Positions 23,368-30,487 of a DNA stretch of 32,443 nucleotides are shown here, piece after piece. Position 1 is the first letter of the stretch. Each line of letters starts with the position of its first letter. Position numbers and translations under genes: made by a program. The notes beneath the pieces are model-generated. The model searched no databases and had not been told where the DNA came from. It was given only the letters and a program-made list of their open reading frames with translations. Origin of the DNA: Candidatus Liptonbacteria bacterium RIFCSPLOWO2_01_FULL_56_20 (lineage in GTDB: Bacteria; Patescibacteriota; Minisyncoccia; UBA6257; 2-01-FULL-56-20); the NCBI GenBank assembly GCA_001818655.1, contig MHLC01000022.1, forward strand, positions 2,319 to 34,761, written 5' to 3'.

Positions 23368-24810
23368 ATGCCCAAAGCAGGGAAGATACAGATAATCAAA
23401 TACGCGCCGCCGCCGCCGGAACTCCCGGTCTACGGGCAGGTGAATCCGAGCCAGGCGTCGTTTTTCGGCCGCACGAATTACGTGGCCTCGCTCGAGGAGA
23501 AAAAATTCATTTTCGGCATCAAGCGGGCCGACCGCCGCCGCCATCTCTATATGGTGGGGAAGAGCGGCGTCGGCAAATCAAAACTTCTCGAGCTCCTGAT
23601 TCGGCAGGATATCGCGTACGGATACGGGCTCTGCCTCATTGACCCTCACGGAGACGTGATAGAGGCGATACTGGATTTCGTGCCAGAGAACCGCATCGGG
23701 GACGTCGTCGTCATTGATCCGAGCGACCGCGAATACCCCGCTTTGTTCAACCCGCTCGCGAACGTTGACCCGGGTTTCAAGCACCAGCTCGCCCAGGGGC
23801 TGATCGAGGTGATGGAGAAGCAGTTCGGCGCGAACTGGACGCCCCGCCTGGAGCACGTATTCCGCTTCACCGTGCTCGCTCTCCTGGATTACCCGCACGC
23901 CACCATGCGCGGCATGATCTCCATGCTCACCGACCGCAATTACCGGCAAAAAGTGGTGGAGTATATAGAGGACGACATGGTGAAGCGCTTTTGGGCGATC
24001 GAATTCGCGGACTGGTCGGAGAAGTTTGATACCGACGCCATCATCCCGCTCGTGAACAAGCTCGGCCAGTTCCTCTCGGACCCGCTCCTCCGGAACATTT
24101 TCGGGCAGAAAGAGAACAAAATAGACCTTGATAAGCTGATGAGCGAGAAAAAGATCATCTTCATCAACCTCTGCAAGGGCCGATTAGGCGAGGAAAACTC
24201 GAGCTTTTTGGGTTCTATGTTCATCACGAAGATCAAGCAAGCTGGGATGGCGCGCGCCGCGCTCCCGGAATCAGAGCGCCGCGATTTCTATCTCTACGTT
24301 GACGAGTTCCACAACCTCGTGACCGAGACGTTCGAGAATATCCTCTCCGAGGCGCGGAAGTACGGATTGTGCCTCACGATCGCGCACCAGTATATGGGTC
24401 AGCTCATCCCGCGCGTGCAGGCGGCGGTCTTGGGGAACGTGGGGAGCATCATTATTTTCCGGGTCGGCGGGGAGGACGCGGTGAAGCTGAAGCCGGAAAT
24501 GGCTCCCATATTCGACACGAAAGACATGATCAACCTCGGGATGCAGGAGTTCTATATCAAGATGACCATTGACGGAGAGACCTATGACCCGTTTTCCGCA
24601 GAGACCCTTAAGGTATTGCCCTCGCCCAACCGTTCTCTGAAGAAAGAGATCGTGAAGCAGTCGCGGGATAGATACACCATCCCCGCGGATGCGGCCAAGA
24701 AGCTCATCGCCGGAGAAGAGGCAACGATCTTTCGGAGCGCGCAGGAAAAAGCGATCATTGAAGGGAAGAAAGGCGAGGCAAAAGAAGAAAATATCGAGCC
24801 GCTCATATGA
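23368..24810 (+). CDS. TraG/VirB4-like (DUF87/TrwB-type) DNA-translocase ATPase
   Basis: 480 residues. Walker A GKSGVGKS (64-71), followed by LLELLIRQDIAYGYGLCLIDPHGDVIEAIL, and Walker B FYLYVDEFHN with NILSEARKYGLCLTIAHQY as in type IV secretion coupling and conjugation ATPases. It probably forms a hexameric motor at the membrane with the two preceding gene products. CPR genomes use such ATPases in presumed DNA transfer or pilus machines. No other type IV secretion parts are seen here. A heptad repeat tract follows. Confidence 0.85.
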   Translation: MPKAGKIQIIKYAPPPPELPVYGQVNPSQASFFGRTNYVASLEEKKFIFGIKRADRRRHLYMVGKSGVGKSKLLELLIRQDIAYGYGLCLIDPHGDVIEAILDFVPENRIGDVVVIDPSDREYPALFNPLANVDPGFKHQLAQGLIEVMEKQFGANWTPRLEHVFRFTVLALLDYPHATMRGMISMLTDRNYRQKVVEYIEDDMVKRFWAIEFADWSEKFDTDAIIPLVNKLGQFLSDPLLRNIFGQKENKIDLDKLMSEKKIIFINLCKGRLGEENSSFLGSMFITKIKQAGMARAALPESERRDFYLYVDEFHNLVTETFENILSEARKYGLCLTIAHQYMGQLIPRVQAAVLGNVGSIIIFRVGGEDAVKLKPEMAPIFDTKDMINLGMQEFYIKMTIDGETYDPFSAETLKVLPSPNRSLKKEIVKQSRDRYTIPADAAKKLIAGEEATIFRSAQEKAIIEGKKGEAKEENIEPLI

Positions 24811-24811
24811 T

Positions 24812-24890
24812 AGTGAGTAGCGAGTAGGAAGTAGCGAGTAGAGTGAATCGAGAGCGCAGGTAGGCAGTAGAGAGTAGGGGGCAGGAGCGA
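24812..24890. repeat. TAGNNAG heptad tract after the ATPase gene
   Basis: TAGTGAG, TAGCGAG, TAGGAAG, TAGCGAG and TAGAG directly after the stop, then a looser GTAGGCAGTAGAGAGTAGG stretch. This is the longest of the four tracts. Confidence 0.7.
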
Positions 24891-24919
24891 GATCACGGGA
24901 GCGGAGACAGAGACGTAAG

Positions 24920-24948
24920 ATGACAGAGGCGGCCCAAGGCGCTATACT
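24920..24948 (+). promoter_or_regulatory. Promoter of cutA
   Basis: ATGACA (24920-24925), 17-nt spacer, TATACT (24943-24948); leader of about 23 nt. Confidence 0.6.
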
Positions 24949-24977
24949 GCCGGTAAAGGTCGGATTTTCCTATTATT

Positions 24978-25283
24978 ATGGTATTCCTTTATATTACGTG
25001 CCCCACGCTTGAGGAGGCGAAAAAGATCAGCCACGAGCTCATCCGCCAGAAAGTGGCAGGATGCGTGAACATCGCTCCCATCCAATCCATTTACCGGGAC
25101 AACGAGGGAGCGAAAGAAGTGAGCGAATTTTCGCTGTTCGTGAAGACAATCGACTCGAAAGTCCAGGAAGTTGAAGACGTGGCGCGCGGCATCCACAGCT
25201 ACAAGGTGCCTTGCATCGCTACGTTTTCGCTCCACCGCCTGAATCGCGAGTACAAAGAATGGCTCGCGACCGCGATGGCGTGA
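24978..25283 (+). CDS. cutA: CutA1 divalent-ion tolerance family protein
   Basis: 101 residues, the family length. Starts with FLYITCPTLEEAKKISHELIRQKVAGCVNIAPIQSIYRDN and ends with HSYKVPCIATFSLHRLNREYKEWLATAM, the conserved CutA1 trimer core. The family is linked to copper tolerance, but its biochemical role remains unsettled. Single gene with its own promoter. Confidence 0.9.
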   Translation: MVFLYITCPTLEEAKKISHELIRQKVAGCVNIAPIQSIYRDNEGAKEVSEFSLFVKTIDSKVQEVEDVARGIHSYKVPCIATFSLHRLNREYKEWLATAMA

Positions 25284-25310
25284 GATGAAGAAAGGGGACG
25301 AGGGAGTAGG

Positions 25311-25793
25311 TTAGAGCAGGTCGCGGCTGGAGTGAGCGGGCGAAGCGAAGTGAGCGAGTATGCCCACCGTGGTCCCCAGGATCAAGGAGAGAAGGATTTC
25401 GTTATAGGTGCGGATGAAAAGGTAGTGGAGCAGCGCGTAGAACGTGATGAACGTAACGATCATGGCGATCCAGCCGCTTAATTTCGAGGAGGTAACGTTT
25501 TTTACTCCGGCCAGAACAGAGAATCCGATCACTGCTCCGGCGAGCGCGAGCCCGAGGCTGAATCCCTGGAATATCTTGTTATGCGGGAACCCGACCTGGA
25601 GAAATACGCTCACCTGATAGATCAGCACGACCACAAAGAGCATGAACCCAGCCCAAAACCCCGCGCTTTTCACGTCGCCCTTCTTTTTCGCGAGGGATTT
25701 TGTGAAACCGAGCACAAACAGCAAAATGAGCGGGACAAGTATCCAGATCACGAAATCAAATGCCGACTTCAAGAGATTTTCCGCTTCGTTCAT
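25311..25793 (-). CDS. Multi-pass membrane protein, unknown function
   Basis: 160 residues with four or five membrane segments (about 13-31, 45-65, 75-95, 103-123 and 130-150) and short loops with KSLAKKKGD on the cytoplasmic side. No family recognised. The ATG at 25793 lies 28 nt after a predicted -10. Convergent with cutA, 27 bp away. Confidence 0.65.
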   Translation of the reverse strand: MNEAENLLKSAFDFVIWILVPLILLFVLGFTKSLAKKKGDVKSAGFWAGFMLFVVVLIYQVSVFLQVGFPHNKIFQGFSLGLALAGAVIGFSVLAGVKNVTSSKLSGWIAMIVTFITFYALLHYLFIRTYNEILLSLILGTTVGILAHFASPAHSSRDLL

Positions 25794-25820
25794 AGCGCTA
25801 ATGAGTATCGTTATTCTATC

Positions 25821-25849
25821 ATAATAACCGCAAAACGCCCACTGTTGAA
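25821..25849 (-). promoter_or_regulatory. Promoter of the membrane protein at 25311
   Basis: Minus strand TTCAAC (25849-25844), 17-nt spacer, TATTAT (25826-25821). Confidence 0.55.
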
Positions 25850-25858
25850 CTTACCGCC

Positions 25859-26167
25859 ATGATTATCCGGGGAAAGAGCTCGTTGCCGCGCGATATGCCA
25901 CTGGTCAAGGTGGTCGTTGATATCAAAAAGAACATTCTTGCCATGGGCTGCGACTTACATATTGACTGCGCTGATGAGCTTCTTGCCGATGGATCGGAAC
26001 GTAAAAACCTTTGGGGCGCGAACGTGTTTCCTGAAGAAAAGCGCATTGACTGTGTTTCGCTCATCAATATCCGCCCCGCCGACAACAACCGTTCGATGGA
26101 AATCACGATCCCCGAAATTCGCAAGCAGGTCGAAGAGGTAATTGCAGCCCTTCTTTTTAGAGCATGA
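25859..26167 (+). CDS. DUF5674 family protein
   Basis: 102 residues. The core PLVKVVVDIKKNILAMGCDLHIDCADELLADGS..NLWGANVFPEE...VSLINIRPADNNRSMEITIPEIRKQVEEVI matches my recollection of DUF5674, which is common in Patescibacteria and of unknown function. The N-terminus is shorter than usual by roughly ten residues, and the upstream in-frame region has no start codon. It overlaps the next gene by ATGA, so both are probably co-translated. Confidence 0.75.
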   Translation: MIIRGKSSLPRDMPLVKVVVDIKKNILAMGCDLHIDCADELLADGSERKNLWGANVFPEEKRIDCVSLINIRPADNNRSMEITIPEIRKQVEEVIAALLFRA

Positions 26168-26436
26168 CAGGGGATCGGTGGCGCGGGTTTGATAAACGCT
26201 TTCAGCTTCTCGCAATCGGCTCGGAGTTTGAACGCGCTCGCGTAGCCGAAGAGCGCGGACTGCAGGAAGATGTTCGCATGATGCTTGACCGCGCCCTGGA
26301 ATTGATAGATCTTTCACTGGGTGATCCAAAGTGGCGCGACGATGCGCCCATGCTTCTTGGCTTGCGCGACGAGGTGGTCGGGTTCCGGAACGGCGAGCGG
26401 ACGGGCAGCGTTGCCGTACTTTTTCAGGCGCTCTAG
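26164..26436 (+). CDS. Small conserved-type helical protein, unknown function
   Basis: 90 residues. The pattern DKRFQLLAIGSEFERARVAEERG...MMLDRALELIDLSLGDPKWRDDAPMLLGLRDEVVGF looks like a helical hairpin protein seen beside unrelated genes in CPR genomes; no named domain. ATGA overlap with DUF5674 upstream, and 3 nt to the first cysteine-rich gene downstream, so it joins the two in one transcript. Confidence 0.65.
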   Translation: MTGDRWRGFDKRFQLLAIGSEFERARVAEERGLQEDVRMMLDRALELIDLSLGDPKWRDDAPMLLGLRDEVVGFRNGERTGSVAVLFQAL

Positions 26437-26439
26437 GAT

Positions 26440-28197
26440 ATGAACATCGAAACTAAGATTTGCCAGAACTGTGAACAGAGCTTCGTCATCGAACCGGAGG
26501 ACTTTACGTTCTACGAAAAGATCAAAGTTCCGCCGCCCACGTGGTGCCCGGAGTGCAGGGCAATCCGACGGATGGTGTTCTGGAACCAGTCGAATCTTTA
26601 TCGAAAAAAAGACTCACGAACGGGCGAGGAGATATTCTCGACTTACCCCGCGCGCGCGGATGTCAAAATTTATGACCATGACTATTGGTGGTCGGACGCG
26701 TGGGATCCAATGGAATTCGGCATGGCAATCGATTTTTCACGCCCATTCCTTGAACAGCTTAAAGAGCTGAATGCTAAAGTGCCCTTGCCGAGCAGGTCGG
26801 TCCGGGGCATGGTGAACAGCGACTACTCTAACCAGGCCTCTTACCTGAAGGATTGCTATCCTTGCTTCAACGGCGGGAACGCGGAGAATTGTTTGTACTG
26901 CGTGGCGTTTCAGCGGATCAAGGACACTATGGACGCGTACGCCGTGCTTGACCTTGAGCTGGGCTATGAACTTTATCAGGCAGGCAGCAGTTCCCGGTGC
27001 TTTTTCTCCTCTGATGTAGAAAATTGCAGGGACGTCTGGTTTTCGCGGGACTGCGTAGATTGCAGCGACTGTTTCGGCTGCGTGAACCTGCGGCATAAAC
27101 GATATTGTATTTTTAATGAGCAGTGCACAAAGGAAGATTATGAGAAGAACGTAAAGGCGCTTGATCGTGGTTCGCATGCCGCCGTGCAGGATATAAAGAA
27201 AAAACTGCGAGAATTATATCTTCGGTTGCCGCATAAATTCCTGCACGGCTTGCACAATGTGAACGTGTCGGGCGATTACGTCTACAATTCAAAAAACGCG
27301 CACGACGTGTTTGAGGCGGGAGAGTTGGAGGATGTGCGTTATTCAGAGAATCTCGCTACCGGCGTTAAGGACGCCTACGACTACACGAATTGGGGCGAAC
27401 ACTCGGAGTTGATCTATGAGGCGTCCTCTTGCGGAGATAATTGCAGGAACATTAAGTTCTGCTTTGATTGTTGGCCGGCGATGCGCGACAGCGAATACTG
27501 CTTGAGTTGTCATTCTTCCGGCAACCTGTTTGGCTGCGTCGGTCTGCGTAACAAGCAGTATTGCATTTTGAACAAACAGTATACCAGAGAAGAATACGAG
27601 GAATTATTACCGCGCATCATTGATCATATGACGGCGATGCCTTATACAAATCAGAATGGGAGGACATATCGCTACGGAGAATTTTTCCCGCCCGAGTTTT
27701 CTCCTCTCGCATATAACGAGACGATTGCCATTAATTACTATCCTAAGGCAAAGGACGCAGTCATGGCGTCCGGCTACCTCTGGCGCGATCCTGACGAGAA
27801 AGAGTACGAGGCGACCATGGGGGCGTCTGATCTGCCCGACCATATAAGCGACGCGAAAGACAGTATTATCGAACAGGTCATTCGGTGCGATTCATGTAAA
27901 AGGGCCCATAGGATACTTGACCGCGAGCTGGCGTTTTATCGGCGTTTTGTTATACCTCTCCCGCGGCTGTGTCATCGATGCCGATATACTGCGCGCTTGT
28001 CGATCCGCAATCCCCGGAAATCATATCGTCGTCGCTGTGAGTGCGCGGGGAAGAGTTCAGAAAACGGCATCTATCAAAACACCATCGCGCATTTCCACAA
28101 AAGCGATCCCTGCCCCAACGAATTCGAAACCTCTTATGCCCCTGGCCGGTCAGAGATCGTGTATTGCGAACAGTGTTACAATGCGGAAGTTGTATAG
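26440..28197 (+). CDS. Cysteine-rich zinc-ribbon protein, paralog 1
   Basis: 585 residues. N-terminal zinc ribbon C8-x2-C11 / C36-x2-C39 with FVIEPEDFTFYEKIKVPPP between, like Pfam zf-trcl. The middle repeats a motif ending FGCVNLRHKRYCIFNEQ (about 215-230) and FGCVGLRNKQYCILNKQYTREEYEE (about 363-387), within stretches of about 12-residue periodicity rich in Cys, Asn and aromatics. The C-terminal block holds RCDSC, LCHRC, RRCEC and VYCEQC, a second and third zinc site. No signal or membrane segment. Function unknown; family is Patescibacteria-type as far as I recall. The last 130 nt are nearly identical to paralog 3. Confidence 0.8.
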   Translation: MNIETKICQNCEQSFVIEPEDFTFYEKIKVPPPTWCPECRAIRRMVFWNQSNLYRKKDSRTGEEIFSTYPARADVKIYDHDYWWSDAWDPMEFGMAIDFSRPFLEQLKELNAKVPLPSRSVRGMVNSDYSNQASYLKDCYPCFNGGNAENCLYCVAFQRIKDTMDAYAVLDLELGYELYQAGSSSRCFFSSDVENCRDVWFSRDCVDCSDCFGCVNLRHKRYCIFNEQCTKEDYEKNVKALDRGSHAAVQDIKKKLRELYLRLPHKFLHGLHNVNVSGDYVYNSKNAHDVFEAGELEDVRYSENLATGVKDAYDYTNWGEHSELIYEASSCGDNCRNIKFCFDCWPAMRDSEYCLSCHSSGNLFGCVGLRNKQYCILNKQYTREEYEELLPRIIDHMTAMPYTNQNGRTYRYGEFFPPEFSPLAYNETIAINYYPKAKDAVMASGYLWRDPDEKEYEATMGASDLPDHISDAKDSIIEQVIRCDSCKRAHRILDRELAFYRRFVIPLPRLCHRCRYTARLSIRNPRKSYRRRCECAGKSSENGIYQNTIAHFHKSDPCPNEFETSYAPGRSEIVYCEQCYNAEVV

Positions 28198-28218
28198 CCA
28201 AGGTGGGTGTGTTATGCT
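28190..28218 (+). promoter_or_regulatory. Promoter of hicB (leaderless)
   Basis: TTGTAT (28190-28195), 17-nt spacer, TATGCT (28213-28218). Initiation is predicted at or next to the ATG at 28225. Confidence 0.55.
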
Positions 28219-28224
28219 GGGGTT

Positions 28225-28446
28225 ATGGCAAAAAGGCAATTTACTGCGGTTTATAAAAAATCCGGCAAGTGGTATCTCGGCTGGGTTGAAGAAATCCCCG
28301 GAGTGAATACGCAGGGTAGAACTCTTAGAGAGGCAAAAGCAAATCTGAAAGAGGCACTGCAGCTCGTCATTCAAACAAGCCGTTTAATGAGCCGTATTGG
28401 CACAGAAAAAGGGATTATCCGGGAACCACTGGCGGTGTCGGTCTGA
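28225..28446 (+). CDS. hicB: HicB-like antitoxin
   Basis: 73 residues from the second ATG; an upstream in-frame ATG at 28207 would precede the -10. The fold is the HicB partial RNase H type: FTAVYKKSGKWYLGWVEEIPGVNTQGRTLREAKANLKEALQLVIQ. It neutralises HicA and may repress its own promoter. There is no C-terminal DNA-binding domain of the Arc or Xre kind. It is directly followed by hicA after 16 nt. Confidence 0.8.
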   Translation: MAKRQFTAVYKKSGKWYLGWVEEIPGVNTQGRTLREAKANLKEALQLVIQTSRLMSRIGTEKGIIREPLAVSV

Positions 28447-28462
28447 TTTTTTGAATTTCGCC

Positions 28463-28657
28463 ATGAAACGGCGTGACTTCATCCGGCATCTTTCTATGCA
28501 CGGCTGTATTTTCGTCCGCGAGGGTGCCAAACATAGCGTTTATTTCAATCCTGACACCAGGCGCATTTCCACTGTCCCGCGACATGCGGAAATCAACAAC
28601 TTCCTTGCCAAGAAAATCTGTCACGATTTGGGCGTTCCGGAAACTAAGCGGAAATGA
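28463..28657 (+). CDS. hicA: HicA-like mRNA interferase toxin
   Basis: 64 residues. The double-stranded-RNA-binding-like fold with HGCIFVREGAKHSVYFNP...ISTVPRHAEINNFLAKKICHDLGV; His24 is in the place of the catalytic His. HicA toxins cleave mRNA and slow growth. The order antitoxin then toxin is one of the two known for hicBA. It lies between paralogs 1 and 2 of the cysteine-rich family. Confidence 0.8.
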   Translation: MKRRDFIRHLSMHGCIFVREGAKHSVYFNPDTRRISTVPRHAEINNFLAKKICHDLGVPETKRK

Positions 28658-28682
28658 CCGTGCAAACCAAAACCTGCCAAAA

Positions 28683-28764
28683 CCCCGACGTTTCAGTCGA
28701 GGCCCCGAAGCCGACGCATCTGGTCGGCTCTCCGACAGAATCGTCGGCAGCCGGAGCGTCGGGG
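28683..28764. repeat. Branched palindromic element upstream of paralog 2
   Basis: Outer stem CCCCGACG/CGTCGGGG encloses AGCCGAC-GCATCTG-GTCGGCT and CCGAC-AGAATC-GTCGG hairpins. It shares the CCGACG...CGTCGG outer arms with the dnaK insert at 14102-14145. Confidence 0.5.
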
Positions 28765-28768
28765 CTGC

Positions 28769-28774
28769 TACAAT
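28769..28774 (+). promoter_or_regulatory. -10 element of paralog 2 (leaderless)
   Basis: TACAAT ends 6 nt before the ATG at 28781. The sequence GCTGCTACAATA is repeated after paralog 3 (32351-32361). No clear -35. Confidence 0.45.
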
Positions 28775-28780
28775 AAAAGC

Positions 28781-30487
28781 ATGCCGAGCGAGACAAAGCG
28801 GTGTCAAAATTGCCAACGCGACTTCGTAATCGAGCCGGACGACTTCAATTTCTACGAGAAAATAAAAGTCCCGCCGCCGACGTTTTGCCCGGAGTGCCGG
28901 TTTCAGAGGCGTTTATTATTTTGGAATCCGATGTATCTCTATCGCCGGACATGCGATTTGTGCAAGAAGTTTAATATCTCGGTCTATCCACCGGATGCGC
29001 CGTATACGGTTTATTGTCCGGCGTGCTGGTGGAGCGATAAGTGGGATCCATTTGCCTACGGGCGCGAGTATGACTTCAGCCGGCCGTTTTTTGAGCAGCT
29101 GAACGAATTGTGGCATGAGGCGCCTCTTCTTGGGTTATCTATGGACCTGATGACTGCCGACACCTCGCCTTTCAATCATGACGCCGGCCATTTGAAAAAC
29201 TGCTATCTGCTGTTTCATGCGGACTTTGACGAAGATTGCGCCTATGGATATTACATAGGGCACAGCCAGACGATGTTTGACTGTGCCGCAGTGGAGCAAT
29301 GCCAGATGGGTTACGATTCTATGCATTCCTACCGCACGAATCACTGCATCGGTTCGCGCCACCAGCTTTCCGATTCTTTGGACTGCCTGTTCTGTCGGGA
29401 TTGCCAGAACTGCCAAAATTGTTTCGCCTCCGCGAATTTGAAGAATAAAAAGTATTACGCCTGGAACGAACCGCTTTCCCGGGAAGAGTACTTTGCGGAG
29501 ATCGCCAAATATGACCTCGGTTCTTATGCGACGTACCGTGCGGTTCAAGACAGAGCGGAGCAGCACTGGCGAACCCAAATACCCAAGTCGGAGTACAACG
29601 AGTTTGTGGAAAATTGCACCGGCCCGAATATATTTTTCTCCAAGAACACCAAGGACAGCATTGAGGTATTTAATACAGAGGATTCCCGCTATCTTTTCCG
29701 GCTATGGGGGCCGTCTAATAAGAACTGCTACGACATTTCCATGTGGGGGAATAATATTTCTTTTTGCTACGAGTGCTGCGCGGTGGGCGAAAACGCGGAC
29801 CTTATTTTCTTTTCGGATGAGCTGGGGATGAACCTTTCGGACGCGCAGTACTGCAAAGCATCAACTGGCGGCGCGCATCATTTCGGGTGCGTGTCAATGA
29901 AAAAAGGCACGTACTGTATTCTGAATAAACAGTATTCAAAAGAGGAGTACGCCGAGATGGTTGCGAAGATAAAGGACCATATGGACAAGATGCCTTTTAC
30001 GGATGCGAAAGGCAATGTATATCGTTATGGCGAATTTTTGCCTCCGGAAATGTCGCCGTTCGCCTATAACACCACGCTCGCCCAAAACTTTTTCCCTTTA
30101 ACTAAGACCGGAGCGCTGGAGAAAAAATACTCCTGGCGCGAAGCCGAACCAGAGGACTATGAAATGACGATGAAGGCCGCGGATTTGCCGGACCACATCA
30201 AAGACGTTCCGGACACGGTCTTGGATAAAAAAGTTGCCTGCGCGACGTGCGGCCGGGCGTACCGGATAATAAAAATGGAACTCGATTTTCACCGGAAGAT
30301 GAACGTATCCTTGCCGCGGGAGTGCCACTATTGCCGCATCAACACCAAGTTAAATTTATGGGTGAAAAACAACAGGCGCATCAAACGCGTCTGTACGGGC
30401 TGCGGAAAGGAGATGGAATCTCCCTATTCGGCGGCCGAGGCCGAAAGGGTTCTCTGCAAACAGTGCTACCAAGCAGAAATAGTATGA
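28781..30487 (+). CDS. Cysteine-rich zinc-ribbon protein, paralog 2
   Basis: 568 residues. Same N-terminal ribbon (CQNC...FYEKIKVPPPTFCPEC). It adds a CDLCKK...YCPACWW pair in the next segment not seen in paralogs 1 and 3. The periodic middle includes CLFCRDCQNCQNCFASANLKNKKYYAWNEPLSREEY and FGCVSMKKGTYCILNKQYSKEEY. The C-terminus has CATCGRAYRI, CHYCR, CTGCGKE and LCKQCYQAEIV but lacks the NTIAHFHKSDPCPN segment. ATGA overlap with paralog 3 marks a two-gene operon. Confidence 0.8.
   Translation: MPSETKRCQNCQRDFVIEPDDFNFYEKIKVPPPTFCPECRFQRRLLFWNPMYLYRRTCDLCKKFNISVYPPDAPYTVYCPACWWSDKWDPFAYGREYDFSRPFFEQLNELWHEAPLLGLSMDLMTADTSPFNHDAGHLKNCYLLFHADFDEDCAYGYYIGHSQTMFDCAAVEQCQMGYDSMHSYRTNHCIGSRHQLSDSLDCLFCRDCQNCQNCFASANLKNKKYYAWNEPLSREEYFAEIAKYDLGSYATYRAVQDRAEQHWRTQIPKSEYNEFVENCTGPNIFFSKNTKDSIEVFNTEDSRYLFRLWGPSNKNCYDISMWGNNISFCYECCAVGENADLIFFSDELGMNLSDAQYCKASTGGAHHFGCVSMKKGTYCILNKQYSKEEYAEMVAKIKDHMDKMPFTDAKGNVYRYGEFLPPEMSPFAYNTTLAQNFFPLTKTGALEKKYSWREAEPEDYEMTMKAADLPDHIKDVPDTVLDKKVACATCGRAYRIIKMELDFHRKMNVSLPRECHYCRINTKLNLWVKNNRRIKRVCTGCGKEMESPYSAAEAERVLCKQCYQAEIV

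Noticed and set aside
30247-30483. Extended N-terminus of paralog 3
   Set aside because: It would be translated from inside paralog 2 in another frame; the ATGA junction at 30484 begins the conserved ribbon.
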